Assembly: GCA_009773205.1 (NCBI GenBank)
Contig: WPAE01000047.1
Coordinates: 1 to 51,430 of the forward strand
Direction of reading: 5' to 3'
DNA length: 51,430 nt
Source of the DNA: Ignavibacteria bacterium
Lineage (GTDB): Bacteria > Bacteroidota > Ignavibacteria > Ignavibacteriales > Melioribacteraceae
A program made the position numbers and the translations under genes. Shown in pieces: positions 34,694 to 43,767 of the stretch (positions within the stretch are counted from its first letter, which is position 1; each line of letters opens with the position of its first letter). The notes under the pieces are model-generated. The model ran no database searches, was not told the DNA's origin, and saw only the letters and a program-made list of their open reading frames with translations.

Positions 34694-35353
34694 TTAATCT
34701 TTCCAAATAAAATCGAAAAGTAAGTAGGAGGCCGTTCCCATAATTACATCGTAAGAGAAAAGCACTCCAATTTCTACATAAGATGCAGAAAGAGTTTTTC
34801 CATCCATAGAAAATTTAGTTAGTTCGAGAAGAGTTAAGATAAGAGGAAGTAAAATTGGGAAAGAAAGAACCGGATAAAGCGTTCCTTTGGAACTTGCCTT
34901 TGAAATTATTGCCGCTATTATTGTTGATGAAACCGCTATTCCAATATTGCCAAGCAAAAACGAAATGAGAAATAAGGAGAAGTTCTTAATCACAAAAGAC
35001 TCGAACAGTAACGAGAATAAAACTGTGATAGCAATATTCATTAAGAATACTAAAATCAGATTAAAAATTAATTTACCTGAGAATATTGTTGAAGGAGAAG
35101 CTATAAGTTGAAGCGTTAATGTTGTTCCTCTTTCTTCTTCGGAAACAAATGCTCTTGATAAGCCGGACATTGCAGAAAAAAATATTACTACCCATAAAAG
35201 TCCGCCGGTTAAATATTCTGTAATTTGTTCATTGCCAACCGAAAACAATATTACACTTATTGTAACGAGAACAAACATTGCAAGCGCATTAATAGCGTAA
35301 CGCGTTCGTAATTCCGATTCCCAATCTTTCTTAAATAGCGCGAATGATTTCAT
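34694..35353 (-). CDS. ccmB: Haem exporter membrane subunit CcmB
   Basis: The 219-residue inner-membrane protein has six hydrophobic segments. It contains the CcmB-like stretch LWVVIFFSAMSGLSRAFVSEEERGTTLTLQLIASP and the motif SPSTIFSGKLIFNL. CcmB with CcmA forms the ABC module of system I cytochrome c maturation, needed to deliver or release haem for attachment to apocytochromes in the periplasm. Its start overlaps the ccmA stop by four bases. The other ccm genes are not in this window. The N2O-reduction operon's c-type cytochrome is a plausible client. Confidence 0.88.
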   Translation of the reverse strand: MKSFALFKKDWESELRTRYAINALAMFVLVTISVILFSVGNEQITEYLTGGLLWVVIFFSAMSGLSRAFVSEEERGTTLTLQLIASPSTIFSGKLIFNLILVFLMNIAITVLFSLLFESFVIKNFSLFLISFLLGNIGIAVSSTIIAAIISKASSKGTLYPVLSFPILLPLILTLLELTKFSMDGKTLSASYVEIGVLFSYDVIMGTASYLLFDFIWKD

Positions 35354-35988
35354 AGTTTGTTCTTATAATTCTGCAGTTCTAAAACATTTTCGCATAAGGC
35401 TAAGTCAGCATCTTCGTTAGAAGCAACTAACACAAGTTTCGTTTTGCCTTCCAATTTAATAAACTCATAAACTTTTTCTTTGCCGGAGTTATCCAAGTTG
35501 GAAGTTGGTTCATCAAGAATAAGAAGAGGCGGCTCGTTAAGCAATGCAAATGCAAATTTTAGTCTCTGTTTCATTCCAGAAGAAAAACCTCGTAGCAAAT
35601 CGTTTCTTCTTTCGTACAAATTAAATTCGCTCAGAAGATAATCGCTGCGTTCTTTGTTAAACGTTACACCTTTAATCTTAGAAATATGAACCAGATTTTC
35701 TTCTGCAGTAAACTCATCGTAAAGGAAAAGATAAGGAGAAACAAACCCGAGATAATTATGTAGATCCTCTTCTTCAATCTTCTTCCCGTCTAAAATGTGA
35801 GTTACACTTCCTTTGTTGGGAGAAATTAAACAAGAAACAATCTTTACAAAGGTTGATTTGCCAGAACCATTTGGACCCGCAATACCGTAAACATGCCCAG
35901 ATTGAAAAGAATAGTTAACGCCTTCGAAGATTAGTCTTCTGCCAAAGTATTTAACAAGAGAGGATATTTCTACTGAGTAATTAGTCAT
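35350..35988 (-). CDS. ccmA: Haem exporter ATP-binding subunit CcmA
   Basis: The 212-residue ABC ATPase has Walker A GPNGSGKST at 38-46, signature LRGFSSGMKQRLKFA (SSGM in place of SGGQ), Walker B LLILDEPTSNLD and a late VLVASNEDADL in the H-loop region, where asparagine stands in place of the usual histidine. Identity as CcmA rests on pairing with CcmB by a 4-base overlap. Its start overlaps the end of the secreted metalloprotease gene by eight bases, so translation of the three genes is coupled. Confidence 0.85.
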   Translation of the reverse strand: MTNYSVEISSLVKYFGRRLIFEGVNYSFQSGHVYGIAGPNGSGKSTFVKIVSCLISPNKGSVTHILDGKKIEEEDLHNYLGFVSPYLFLYDEFTAEENLVHISKIKGVTFNKERSDYLLSEFNLYERRNDLLRGFSSGMKQRLKFAFALLNEPPLLILDEPTSNLDNSGKEKVYEFIKLEGKTKLVLVASNEDADLALCENVLELQNYKNKL

Positions 35989-37618
35989 TATAGATAACGA
36001 ATTTTCCTTTTAGAGTATCATCGCCGCATTTAATAACATAAAAATAAACTCCGGTTGATAGTTTGTTCTTCTTTAAGTCTTTAGGTTCCCAAGGCACAAC
36101 GATTTTTTCGGTGGCAACAATACGCTTTTGACCAGAATAAACCAAGTTCATGTCTGCTGAATAGATATAAACATCAGCCGTTCCTCCGCCGCTGTTAAGA
36201 TTAGCAGGCAAGTTTAAGTATTGATGCTCGGAATACTTGAATGGCTGCGGATATGCATAAGCAGCGGTTTCCACAGAAATATTTCCTTGATTAAGCGGAA
36301 TATCATTCAGAATGTTTGACTCTGCAAGCAATGTTAAATCTGTGCTTGAAAGTTTAGAATAATAGCTGTAGTTAGGATGCAGCTTTCTATATCCGCTGTT
36401 TGCCGAAGAAGTAATTGAATAACTAAGCGATAGTTTAGTTGTTGGCGAATTGACAGAGTTTTGAACGTCCACATTAGTTATTATCGAAACCAAAGTATTT
36501 TTCTCATCAAAGAACTTATAATAGTTGTTTGAAATTGGATTTGTTGAAGTCATAATTTCCGCTTTGCTATTTACAAAACTTGAACTCATTGCAGCGGTAA
36601 CTAACGGATAATTTTCTTTCTCTTTAAAATATTTATCTTTTGTTAAACCGGCTGCTCTTGTGTTTGTAAAATAGCACCAAAGTCCAAAAGCATTAAACTC
36701 AGTTTTCAAAGAGCTTCCATATTCTTGCAGCACTTTTGAAAACGCCTCAACAGCTCTCATTTTTGGCATCTCTTCCCAAATCCTTTTAATGATATCGAAG
36801 CCAAATCTTTCCTTCAAAAAAATATTCCAAATTGCAAGATTATAACCGCTATACATTGCTAAAGCTTTTCCAGTATTTAAAAAATACGAGTTTATGTAAG
36901 CGTAATAATCGTTTACATCGTCATAAACAAATTCTTCCATTGCAGTAGAAGTTGCTTCGTGATAAAACGAATCGGAAGCGCGGTAAATGTAATTACTCAT
37001 CTGAATAGCGTGGTGTATTTCATGTGCGGCTGTAACACGTGCTGCATTAATTCCATTTGTTGCATAGTTAGAGCCGGAAAAATCGTTATCCATAACTATA
37101 TAATTAGTTCCTTTAGATACATCAAAATCATCCATTGCAGTGTAACCATACTCGCCGCCGGGCAAATTTTTAATATAAATATCATATTTATTATCACCGC
37201 CAAATGTGCCATCAGATATAGGCGGCGGATATTTAAGAATATTTACTACGTAGTTGTAGGAGGAATCCACAGCTTTTGCTAATTCGCTTAAATCGTAACC
37301 GGGCATATTAATGCCAGTTTTATCATAATGAATTCTAAATTTTCCTGAAGGTGAAACAAAGCTTGTTTCGGCGGTGGGTCTGCTAACCAAAGGCGCTAAA
37401 ACACTTTTTTGCTTGGTTGTAAACTTGCTGTAGTTTTGTTTAATGTTATTAATTATGCCGGTTGAACATTTAATCGGGTCTTTGATATCCGAAACAACAC
37501 CGCTTAAGGAATGGTCTGAAACTCCTCGTACTCTCAAAAACTCGGCATAAAGTGAATCGAGATTTTGTGCAAATTGTACCACGTTAAGAAGAAATAATAA
37601 AGCAAAAGTTTTTTTCAT
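35981..37618 (-). CDS. Secreted MXAN_6640-type metalloprotease with type IX sorting-like domain
   Basis: I start at the ATG at 37618, which gives signal peptide MKKTFALLFLLNVVQFAQ; the frame is open 168 bases further upstream, but that part is translated repeat. The 545-residue protein has the zinc motif AAHEIHHAIQ (HEIHH) with a downstream glutamate candidate (YHEATSTAMEEF), matching the MXAN_6640 putative metalloprotease family. The C-terminal 90 residues (TADVYIYSADMNLVYSG...LSTGVYFYVIKCGDDTLKGKFVI) look like a type A type IX secretion/FlgD-Ig sorting domain, so export to the cell surface is likely. The GC-rich repeat immediately upstream forms its 5' leader and leaves no obvious ribosome site. 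Confidence 0.85.
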   Translation of the reverse strand: MKKTFALLFLLNVVQFAQNLDSLYAEFLRVRGVSDHSLSGVVSDIKDPIKCSTGIINNIKQNYSKFTTKQKSVLAPLVSRPTAETSFVSPSGKFRIHYDKTGINMPGYDLSELAKAVDSSYNYVVNILKYPPPISDGTFGGDNKYDIYIKNLPGGEYGYTAMDDFDVSKGTNYIVMDNDFSGSNYATNGINAARVTAAHEIHHAIQMSNYIYRASDSFYHEATSTAMEEFVYDDVNDYYAYINSYFLNTGKALAMYSGYNLAIWNIFLKERFGFDIIKRIWEEMPKMRAVEAFSKVLQEYGSSLKTEFNAFGLWCYFTNTRAAGLTKDKYFKEKENYPLVTAAMSSSFVNSKAEIMTSTNPISNNYYKFFDEKNTLVSIITNVDVQNSVNSPTTKLSLSYSITSSANSGYRKLHPNYSYYSKLSSTDLTLLAESNILNDIPLNQGNISVETAAYAYPQPFKYSEHQYLNLPANLNSGGGTADVYIYSADMNLVYSGQKRIVATEKIVVPWEPKDLKKNKLSTGVYFYVIKCGDDTLKGKFVIYND

Positions 37619-37622
37619 AAAT

Positions 37623-37781
37623 GAGCCGAATCTAACCCGCCTGCCTCTTAAGACCAAACATGGCGGGCAGGAAAGGTCATTTTGACAATTTCTGGTTACG
37701 ATTTCCTGTCCGCCATCTTGCCCGCCCGCCGTTTTATGGAGGGTTGGGCGGGTAAGTCGGGAACAACATTTTTTAATAATG
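37623..37781 (+). repeat. Family B repeat, one unit plus inserted hairpin
   Basis: The left end GAGCCGAATCTAACCCGCC and the right end GGGCGGGTAAGTCG then AACAACATTTTTTAATAATG match the copy at 24982-25078. Between them is one 23-bp unit and an extra stretch containing a 15-bp inverted repeat, ATGGCGGGCAGGAAA (37660-37674) with TTTCCTGTCCGCCAT (37702-37716), one mismatch. It lies four bases upstream of the metalloprotease start codon, in the opposite orientation to the gene. Confidence 0.85.
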
Positions 37782-37802
37782 ATCATGGCTTTTTAAGTAG
37801 GC

Positions 37803-39893
37803 TCATAAATATTTATTAAAGGTGATTATGTTATTCTTTCCGCCAATGTAAACAAGAAATTTGTTTTTCCCGTATAAGGCGGTAACAAAATAGTCAATGA
37901 TATTTTTTTCTACAACGCGTGCAATTGTTTTGGCGTTTTTTGTATCAGGCGTAATTTCCAAAATCTTGTCGTCTTTCTCTGAAGCGCAAAGAAAATATAC
38001 GCTTTCACCGTCAATATAATATTTCAATGGTGTGTTTAGTCCGGGCTTTTCTGTCAAATCCATTCTAGTATTTTTTTCATTCCAGAAATAATAAAGCACA
38101 TATCTCTTATTAAATGTTAGAATTGCGGCAGCCGGCTTTGTACGGAAAACAAACTCGTTTAGAGTAACTATTTGAGACTCAATATTTTCCTCGCCGGATA
38201 ATTGGAAACTCAGTCTGGGAGTTCTCTCAATTTCTCCTTTGTCAAAAACAATTTTTACAAGGTCAACGTTATTTCCAAGACGAATCAAAGCATAGACATC
38301 TTTATAAACATTGAAGTTAAAAGAAGCGTTTTCAACATTATGCGCTACTACCCATTTATCAATTACAGGGTTTTTAAAATTTCTAAGTTCAAATTCTTGT
38401 AAAGAAAGAAGTTTGTTCTTAAGTGTTAGCGCACATATACGAACTCTGTCTTTCAATCTATCAGTAACATACTTCACTTCTTTAATAGGCGCGTCTGCAT
38501 ACAGTATTTGTTTGTGGATACTGTTCTTATCGAAGCTATAACGAATTACCTCTATTTCCCGCGAGCCTGCTTTATAACAAATAAACAATGTAGAATTTTG
38601 TTTTGAATCATCAATTACAAGCCGGTCTGGTGTAGTTGAAAGAGGTAAAGAAAAGAAAGTTCGGAATAAATTTCTGCGCTCGCTTAATCCAATTTTTAAG
38701 GTATTGCTTCCTGCATCAATAAACGCAAGCTCTTTATATTTATCGTTGTTGTAATCAAACGCTTGTACAGAAACGGCCTTCTCGGTTGCAGCAAGGCTAA
38801 AAGAATCATCATTAATAGAAAGCGAGCTTACAACAAACACGCTTCCATCTGAAGAAAGCGCTGCTAATTTTCTTCCGCCTCTATCAACATAAGAAACAAC
38901 ATCGCTAAGGTTATTTCTTGTAACATAGGCTATTGGTTCATAAAATGAATTATAGGATTTAGCAAACATTATGTAAAGTTTACTTTTTTTGCTGTCAATA
39001 AACGCTACGTCGTTGTATCCATCGCCGTTAAAATCCATAATAGAATATTTTTCAATTCCCTGTTCCGGATCAATAACAATTTTCGTTTGGAATGTTGAAA
39101 CTGAATCTCCAAGAAGAATTTCCAACTTATTTTGTTTTATGAAAACAAGATCGGTAAACTTATCCGAATTGAACTCTACTGCTTGAAAATCTCTAATTTC
39201 AGAAACAAGTCCAATTGAACGTATTTCTTCAAAGTTTCCAAGCGCATCGTTGTTGTAAAAAACAATTGAGTTGGAAATTAAATCTATAGCGGCAATATCT
39301 TCGTAACCATCGTAATTCAAATCAAGAAAAACAGCAGATGAAAAAATTTTTCCTTTAATTCTATCTGTTTCTCTCGGCTTACCATTATTGAGTTTTGCTA
39401 AGACTAAACCGTCTAACCCGGTGCCTGCAAACAAAACATTTCGCGCTGCTCCATCTTCGGTTTTCCATTCATCTTGCGCAGCCGGCGAGCCATCTAATTT
39501 CAGTTTAGCGGAAACAGTAAAACTGCCTCCTTTTGAAAAAGAAAGAATGCCCGCCTCGTTAGTTTTTCTTGAAACCGCCAAATACTTCTTACTGCTTTTA
39601 TCAATACTATAGCTTTCAATAGCCGATAAATAGAAAGAAGAATATTTTTCGCTAGGTTTGTTATAGCTTGTGCGTGAAACGGCTGTTATTGTACAGTAGT
39701 TTTTCTGAGCTGGATTGAAGAGAATTAAATCGCGGTAGCCGTCAAAGTTATAATCAATTGCCGCAAAGGAAGTGTAATTTGATTTCACCTGAATTTCTGT
39801 GAGTTTGCAGAATCCGTTGATTGGTATTTGAGCCAAGAAATCTGCAGAGGAGAATAAAAAAATAAGTACGCTAAGAGTTATTTCTTTTTTCAA
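37803..39893 (-). CDS. Secreted FG-GAP/VCBS-like repeat protein
   Basis: From a TTG at 39893 the protein is 696 residues with signal peptide KKEITLSVLIFLFSSADFLAQ. An ATG at 39941 would add 16 charged residues ahead of it, so I prefer the TTG, although its ribosome site is weak. At least five repeats carry calcium-loop-like cores (DYNFDGYRDLI, DLNYDGYEDIA, EFNSDKFTDLV, DFNGDGYNDVA, DYNNDKYKELA), as in integrin-like beta-propellers. It has no type IX sorting tail, so it may be periplasmic. Role unknown; binding or surface structure is likely. The start overlaps the thioesterase gene by 23 bases. Confidence 0.8.
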   Translation of the reverse strand: MKKEITLSVLIFLFSSADFLAQIPINGFCKLTEIQVKSNYTSFAAIDYNFDGYRDLILFNPAQKNYCTITAVSRTSYNKPSEKYSSFYLSAIESYSIDKSSKKYLAVSRKTNEAGILSFSKGGSFTVSAKLKLDGSPAAQDEWKTEDGAARNVLFAGTGLDGLVLAKLNNGKPRETDRIKGKIFSSAVFLDLNYDGYEDIAAIDLISNSIVFYNNDALGNFEEIRSIGLVSEIRDFQAVEFNSDKFTDLVFIKQNKLEILLGDSVSTFQTKIVIDPEQGIEKYSIMDFNGDGYNDVAFIDSKKSKLYIMFAKSYNSFYEPIAYVTRNNLSDVVSYVDRGGRKLAALSSDGSVFVVSSLSINDDSFSLAATEKAVSVQAFDYNNDKYKELAFIDAGSNTLKIGLSERRNLFRTFFSLPLSTTPDRLVIDDSKQNSTLFICYKAGSREIEVIRYSFDKNSIHKQILYADAPIKEVKYVTDRLKDRVRICALTLKNKLLSLQEFELRNFKNPVIDKWVVAHNVENASFNFNVYKDVYALIRLGNNVDLVKIVFDKGEIERTPRLSFQLSGEENIESQIVTLNEFVFRTKPAAAILTFNKRYVLYYFWNEKNTRMDLTEKPGLNTPLKYYIDGESVYFLCASEKDDKILEITPDTKNAKTIARVVEKNIIDYFVTALYGKNKFLVYIGGKNNIITFNKYL

Positions 39894-40353
39894 GGCGAGC
39901 TTTTCTTCTTTGTAATGCTTCTTCGAATCTTCTTTTTTCATTTACAGTTTCTGGTACAATAGTAATAGTTTCTACTGGACGAGCATTTTCATCAACACTA
40001 ACAAAAGTAAGATACGCAGAGTTTGTATGAACATGAGTGCCTTCGGAAAAATTATCTGCAAACACTTTTACACCAACTTCCATCGAAGTCTTGAATGTTC
40101 TATTAACCGAAGCTAAAATAGTAACGGCATTACCAAGGCGAACTGGATGAAGAAAATCAATCTTATCAACCGAGGCAGTAACACAAACTCTCTGAGAGTG
40201 CTTTGCTGCGGCAAGTGCGGCACAAATATCTATCCAATGCATTAACTGTCCGCCAAGTAAATTTCCGAGCTGGTTTGTGTGATTAGGCAAAACTAATTCT
40301 GTCATTGTTACAGATGATAGGCTGACTTTTTTAGATGAAACTAAGTTGCTCAT
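39871..40353 (-). CDS. Acyl-CoA thioesterase (hotdog fold, YciA/BFIT type)
   Basis: The 160-residue cytosolic protein carries the hotdog thioesterase pattern LPNHTNQLGNLLGGQLMHWIDICAALAAAKHSQRVCVTASVDKIDFLHPV, with the N/D-rich active-site area and Gly-Gly before the long helix. It hydrolyses acyl-CoA to free acid and CoA; chain-length preference is not visible. Its start overlaps the BamD stop by four bases (ATGA) and its end overlaps the FG-GAP gene start. Confidence 0.92.
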   Translation of the reverse strand: MSNLVSSKKVSLSSVTMTELVLPNHTNQLGNLLGGQLMHWIDICAALAAAKHSQRVCVTASVDKIDFLHPVRLGNAVTILASVNRTFKTSMEVGVKVFADNFSEGTHVHTNSAYLTFVSVDENARPVETITIVPETVNEKRRFEEALQRRKARLEKRNNS

Positions 40354-41105
40354 TTATTTTCGCTCAGCCTTGTCTCAATTTCTTGAATTTCTTTTGCATT
40401 GGCATCGTCTGGGTATCTGCTTAGAAACACGGCTGCATCACTAAGCGCTTCGCTGTTCATTCCCTTTTTTATTTCAAGCTGAATTTTTCTGTAAAGCGCT
40501 TGTGGAGCAAATTGTGTATCGTGGTAAAACTCGGCAACGTTAGAGTAATATTTAATAGCTGCTCTTTCGTATTCCATTTTCTCATAAATTACAGCAGCCT
40601 GATATTCTTTTTCGGCTAAGCGTTCATTAAGTTCTTTAATTTTTGCCGATGCAGTTTCTACTTTTTTATCGGCTGGAAAGAAATCTATAAACGCTTGAAA
40701 TTCTTCTATAGCTTTTTTTGTGTATGATTGTTCTAGTTGATACGGCGGCGCTAATTGATAATAGCACTCGGCAAGCATGTATTGAGATTCTGACACAAAA
40801 GGAGAAGCCGGAATATTTCTGATAAGTTTACTGAATTCATAAGCTGCAAGTAAATATTGCTCTCGATTAAAATATGTCATTGCAAGGTAGTATTGTGCGT
40901 CATCGTTAAAAGCACTGCCTGTGTATTGCAATAAGAAATTCTGAAACTCTGGAATGGCAGCTTCATAATCTTCTTCATTATAAAGACTCATCAAATAATT
41001 GTAATATTCTTCAACATTATACTTGCTAGTATCTACTGCGCTGCCGCAATTAACCAAAAGCAAAGCAAGCAGTAAAAGCGCCGCAACATTAAAATTTCTA
41101 AACAA
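40350..41105 (-). CDS. bamD: Outer-membrane assembly lipoprotein BamD
   Basis: The 251-residue protein has signal MFRNFNVAALLLLALLL and lipobox LLVNC (cysteine near 20), then five TPR-like helical repeats (YNYLMSLYNEEDYEAAIPEFQNFLLQYTGSAFNDDAQYYLAMTYF and following). This is the BamD/ComL pattern. BamD is a periplasm-facing lipoprotein of the BAM machine that inserts beta-barrels such as the porin and TonB receptor in this window. It heads an overlapping gene chain with the thioesterase. Confidence 0.92.
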   Translation of the reverse strand: MFRNFNVAALLLLALLLVNCGSAVDTSKYNVEEYYNYLMSLYNEEDYEAAIPEFQNFLLQYTGSAFNDDAQYYLAMTYFNREQYLLAAYEFSKLIRNIPASPFVSESQYMLAECYYQLAPPYQLEQSYTKKAIEEFQAFIDFFPADKKVETASAKIKELNERLAEKEYQAAVIYEKMEYERAAIKYYSNVAEFYHDTQFAPQALYRKIQLEIKKGMNSEALSDAAVFLSRYPDDANAKEIQEIETRLSENK

Positions 41106-41170
41106 ATTATTTCTCCTTAATTAGCGTGCAAAAATAATCAATTTATTCTGCCGAAAAACAGTATAAATAT

Positions 41171-41764
41171 TTACCTGCCTCTTACAGAAAACAATAAAAC
41201 AATTGTAGTAACTAAAACAGCAACAACCAAAACAGGTTCCAGCAAATTTGAAAGAAAAGAAACTTCTGGTCTTGAGCTTTGCGTTATAGGTAAAGCTAAG
41301 TCTTCTAAATACCTTATTTCATCTACTTCAATTGTATCTTTTTCAACTTCGTAAAGCTCGGCAGATTTAATATTGCCATCGGCAAAAGTAATGGTTACAA
41401 TACCATTCAACGAAACTTTTCTTTCACAGATGATATTTCCGAAGAAACCGTCTTTTTCCGCTTCGCCATATTCTACACTTGCCCGGCTTAACAAGTAAGA
41501 AACTTTTGTTGCACTGCCGGAATTTTCGTTTTTGATTATAAAACCATTATTTGAAAAAGATTCAAAAACTTTTGGCTTTAACAATTCTAAAGTGGTTGAA
41601 CCGGAAACTGATAACGAAATTTCGGCAGCGTCTTTAGTTAATTCGGTTGCTTTATTTACGGAATTATCAATAAGGTTATAAAACATTTCGAGGTTTGTTT
41701 TAGTTTGCGCGTGCAGCGTTGTTAGAAAAACTAAAGCAAAAAATATGATGAGTGATTTCTTCAA
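41171..41764 (-). CDS. Hypothetical exported protein with C-terminal membrane anchor
   Basis: The 197-residue protein has signal peptide MKKSLIIFFALVFLTTLHAQ, a soluble periplasmic region of about 140 residues, and a C-terminal membrane helix (LEPVLVVAVLVTTIVLLFSV) followed by RGR. I recognise no family. It lies 65 bp upstream of bamD on the same strand and after the htpX terminator, so it may start the bamD transcript and act in envelope assembly. That is inference from position. Confidence 0.7.
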   Translation of the reverse strand: MKKSLIIFFALVFLTTLHAQTKTNLEMFYNLIDNSVNKATELTKDAAEISLSVSGSTTLELLKPKVFESFSNNGFIIKNENSGSATKVSYLLSRASVEYGEAEKDGFFGNIICERKVSLNGIVTITFADGNIKSAELYEVEKDTIEVDEIRYLEDLALPITQSSRPEVSFLSNLLEPVLVVAVLVTTIVLLFSVRGR

Positions 41765-41773
41765 ACTATTCCA

Positions 41774-41810
41774 GAAAAAAAAGTCTCTCTAACTTTCTTT
41801 AGAGAGACTT
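41774..41810 (-). terminator. Rho-independent terminator after htpX
   Basis: A 12-bp perfect stem (AAGTCTCTCTAA with TTAGAGAGACTT) encloses a six-base loop at 41781-41810 and is followed on the minus strand by a run of six T. It lies 10 bp after the htpX stop. It separates htpX from the hypothetical gene and bamD. Confidence 0.9.
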
Positions 41811-41819
41811 GTTAAAAAA

Positions 41820-42668
41820 TCATCTTCTTCCCGAAGCAATTTCCTGCAGGCGAGCAACTCTTTCTTCAATTGGAGGATGAGTAGAAAACAGTTTCATAAC
41901 TCCGCCGCCGTGAAGCGGATTTACTATAAACATATGAGCCGATGACTGTCCGGCATTTCTCATTGGAACTATATCGTTACCGCGCTGAAGTTTATTTAAT
42001 GCTGAAGCAAGTGCAAGCGGTTTGCCGGAAATATCTGCGCCGCTGTCATCGGCCATATATTCGCGCGAGCGGGAAATAGCCATCTGAATTAACATTGCAG
42101 CTATTGGCGCAAGTATTAACATCAATATTGCAACGATTGGGTTTGTTCCTTCTTCGCGGTCATCGCTTCTTCCGCCGCCAAAGAACATCGCAAACTGCGC
42201 AATGTAAGTTATAGTTCCAACTAAAGTAGCTGCTATTGTTGCAACAAGAATATCTCTGTTCTTTATATGTGCTAATTCGTGTGCAATAACGCCATCGAGT
42301 TCTTCTTTATTCAGCAAGTTCATAATTCCTGTTGTAAATGCAACAGCGCCATTATTTGGATTTCTACCGGTTGCAAATGCATTCGGAGTATTATTTTCCA
42401 TAATGTAAACTTTCGGCATTGGCAAGCCGGCTTTCATCGAAAGTTTCTCAACACTGTCATAAAGCTGAGGTGCATCTTGTCTCTCAATCGGGTGTGCGCC
42501 ATATATCTTTAGAACAATTTTATCCGAAAACCAGTATGAGCCAAAGTTCATTGCTAATGAAAATAGAAATGCGATCATCATACCACTTTGCCCGCCAATC
42601 ATATTTCCAACCAGCATGAATAAAACCATCATGGCAGTCATCAAAATAACTGTTTTGAATCCGTTCAT
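41820..42668 (-). CDS. htpX: Membrane zinc metalloprotease HtpX
   Basis: The 282-residue M48 protease has N-terminal membrane segments (1-45), the zinc motif HELAH at 130-134, a third ligand region SREYMADDSGAD, and two more hydrophobic segments. The active site faces the cytosol. HtpX degrades misfolded inner-membrane proteins, usually under envelope stress. Length and domain order are typical. It is monocistronic: divergent from the PorQ-like gene and ended by a terminator. Confidence 0.96.
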   Translation of the reverse strand: MNGFKTVILMTAMMVLFMLVGNMIGGQSGMMIAFLFSLAMNFGSYWFSDKIVLKIYGAHPIERQDAPQLYDSVEKLSMKAGLPMPKVYIMENNTPNAFATGRNPNNGAVAFTTGIMNLLNKEELDGVIAHELAHIKNRDILVATIAATLVGTITYIAQFAMFFGGGRSDDREEGTNPIVAILMLILAPIAAMLIQMAISRSREYMADDSGADISGKPLALASALNKLQRGNDIVPMRNAGQSSAHMFIVNPLHGGGVMKLFSTHPPIEERVARLQEIASGRR

Positions 42669-42843
42669 ATTTATCCTCTTTTATTATGTATTTAAATTTA
42701 GACTTAAAGCAGGGTTGTTTCAAGTAACGCTTTGTAATCTCTAACATATAAGATTTTTCTTTTGTTCCAAAAATATACACAACATTTTACCTTGCCTTGT
42801 ATCTGCTTTTATGCTTAAAATCGCATTAAAATTTGAGAAAGAA

Positions 42844-43767
42844 ATGAAGAAGGTTTTTGTTTTAGTGTTACTTTCGTTTACAATGCTTTCTGCACAAAGC
42901 GCTTACAAATTCCTGCGTTTGGATACGAGTCCGCGCGCCGCCGCTGTTGCAGGCAGTTTTGTTGCCAACAACGATGATCCTAACGTAATGTTTTATAATC
43001 CAGCAGGAATCAATCTTCTTCAAGGAACGCCAATTTCATTTTCTTTCTTAAAACATTTGGAAGATATAAATTCTGCTAGTTTAGCTGCTTCAAAAGATTT
43101 TGAAGACATCGGCAAACTCTCTGCCGCTATCCAATACATTAGTTACGGGTCTTTTGTAAAAGCAGATGAAAGAGGAAACAATCTTGGCAGCTTTAGCGCC
43201 GGCGATATTGCCTTAACTATTGGATATGGCAACGAACTAGACGAAAATTTTTACTATGGAGCAAATGTTAAATTAATTTATTCTAAAATTGATGAAGTTT
43301 CTTCTACTGCCGCCGCAATTGATCTCGGTTTGCATTACGCATTCCCAGAAACTAACTGGAATTTTGGGTTTTCGGTTTTAAATCTTGGAGCGCAAGTTTC
43401 TTCATACTTCGATACTAAAGAAGGACTTCCTCTTGATGTTCGCTTTGGTTTGTCTAAGCAGTTAGAAAATTTGCCGTTTAAGTTTTTCTTATCTGTTAAT
43501 AAGATGAATCAAGATCAGGAAAAATTCTTAAACCGTTTTTCTCAAGTTACTTTTGGCGGCGAGTTTAGATTGGGACAAAGTTTACGTCTCCGTTTTGGTT
43601 ATGATAATGAAAAGAGAAAAGAACTAAAAGTTAGTTCAACAGGTGGTTTGGCCGGATTTAATCTTGGAGTTGGATTTATTGTAAAGAACTACAATATAGA
43701 TTATTCGTTCTCTTCGCTTGGCTACATTGGCGCAATGCACAGATTTGGAATTTCGACAAATTTGTAA
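42844..43767 (+). CDS. porQ: Type IX secretion system protein PorQ-like
   Basis: I use the ATG at 42844 (GAGAAAG upstream), giving signal peptide MKKVFVLVLLSFTMLSAQ; the frame starts 33 bases earlier. The 307-residue outer-membrane protein has the PorV/PorQ pattern: YKFLRLDTSPRAAAVAGSFVANNDDPNVMFYNPAGI near the N-terminus, then FSAGDIALTIGYG and the family's beta-barrel strands. PorQ is part of the type IX system of FCB bacteria that exports proteins with C-terminal sorting domains, such as the metalloprotease at 35981-37618. PorV and PorQ are related; PorQ fits better, but the call is not absolute. Confidence 0.82.
   Translation: MKKVFVLVLLSFTMLSAQSAYKFLRLDTSPRAAAVAGSFVANNDDPNVMFYNPAGINLLQGTPISFSFLKHLEDINSASLAASKDFEDIGKLSAAIQYISYGSFVKADERGNNLGSFSAGDIALTIGYGNELDENFYYGANVKLIYSKIDEVSSTAAAIDLGLHYAFPETNWNFGFSVLNLGAQVSSYFDTKEGLPLDVRFGLSKQLENLPFKFFLSVNKMNQDQEKFLNRFSQVTFGGEFRLGQSLRLRFGYDNEKRKELKVSSTGGLAGFNLGVGFIVKNYNIDYSFSSLGYIGAMHRFGISTNL

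Noticed and set aside
34535-34723. ORF starting MFSETSLPRLPKQ
   Set aside because: The N-terminus is translated family A repeat and recurs at 44085; the rest has no protein-like features.
37619-37786. N-terminal extension of the metalloprotease frame
   Set aside because: It translates the family B repeat; a clean signal peptide starts at 37618.
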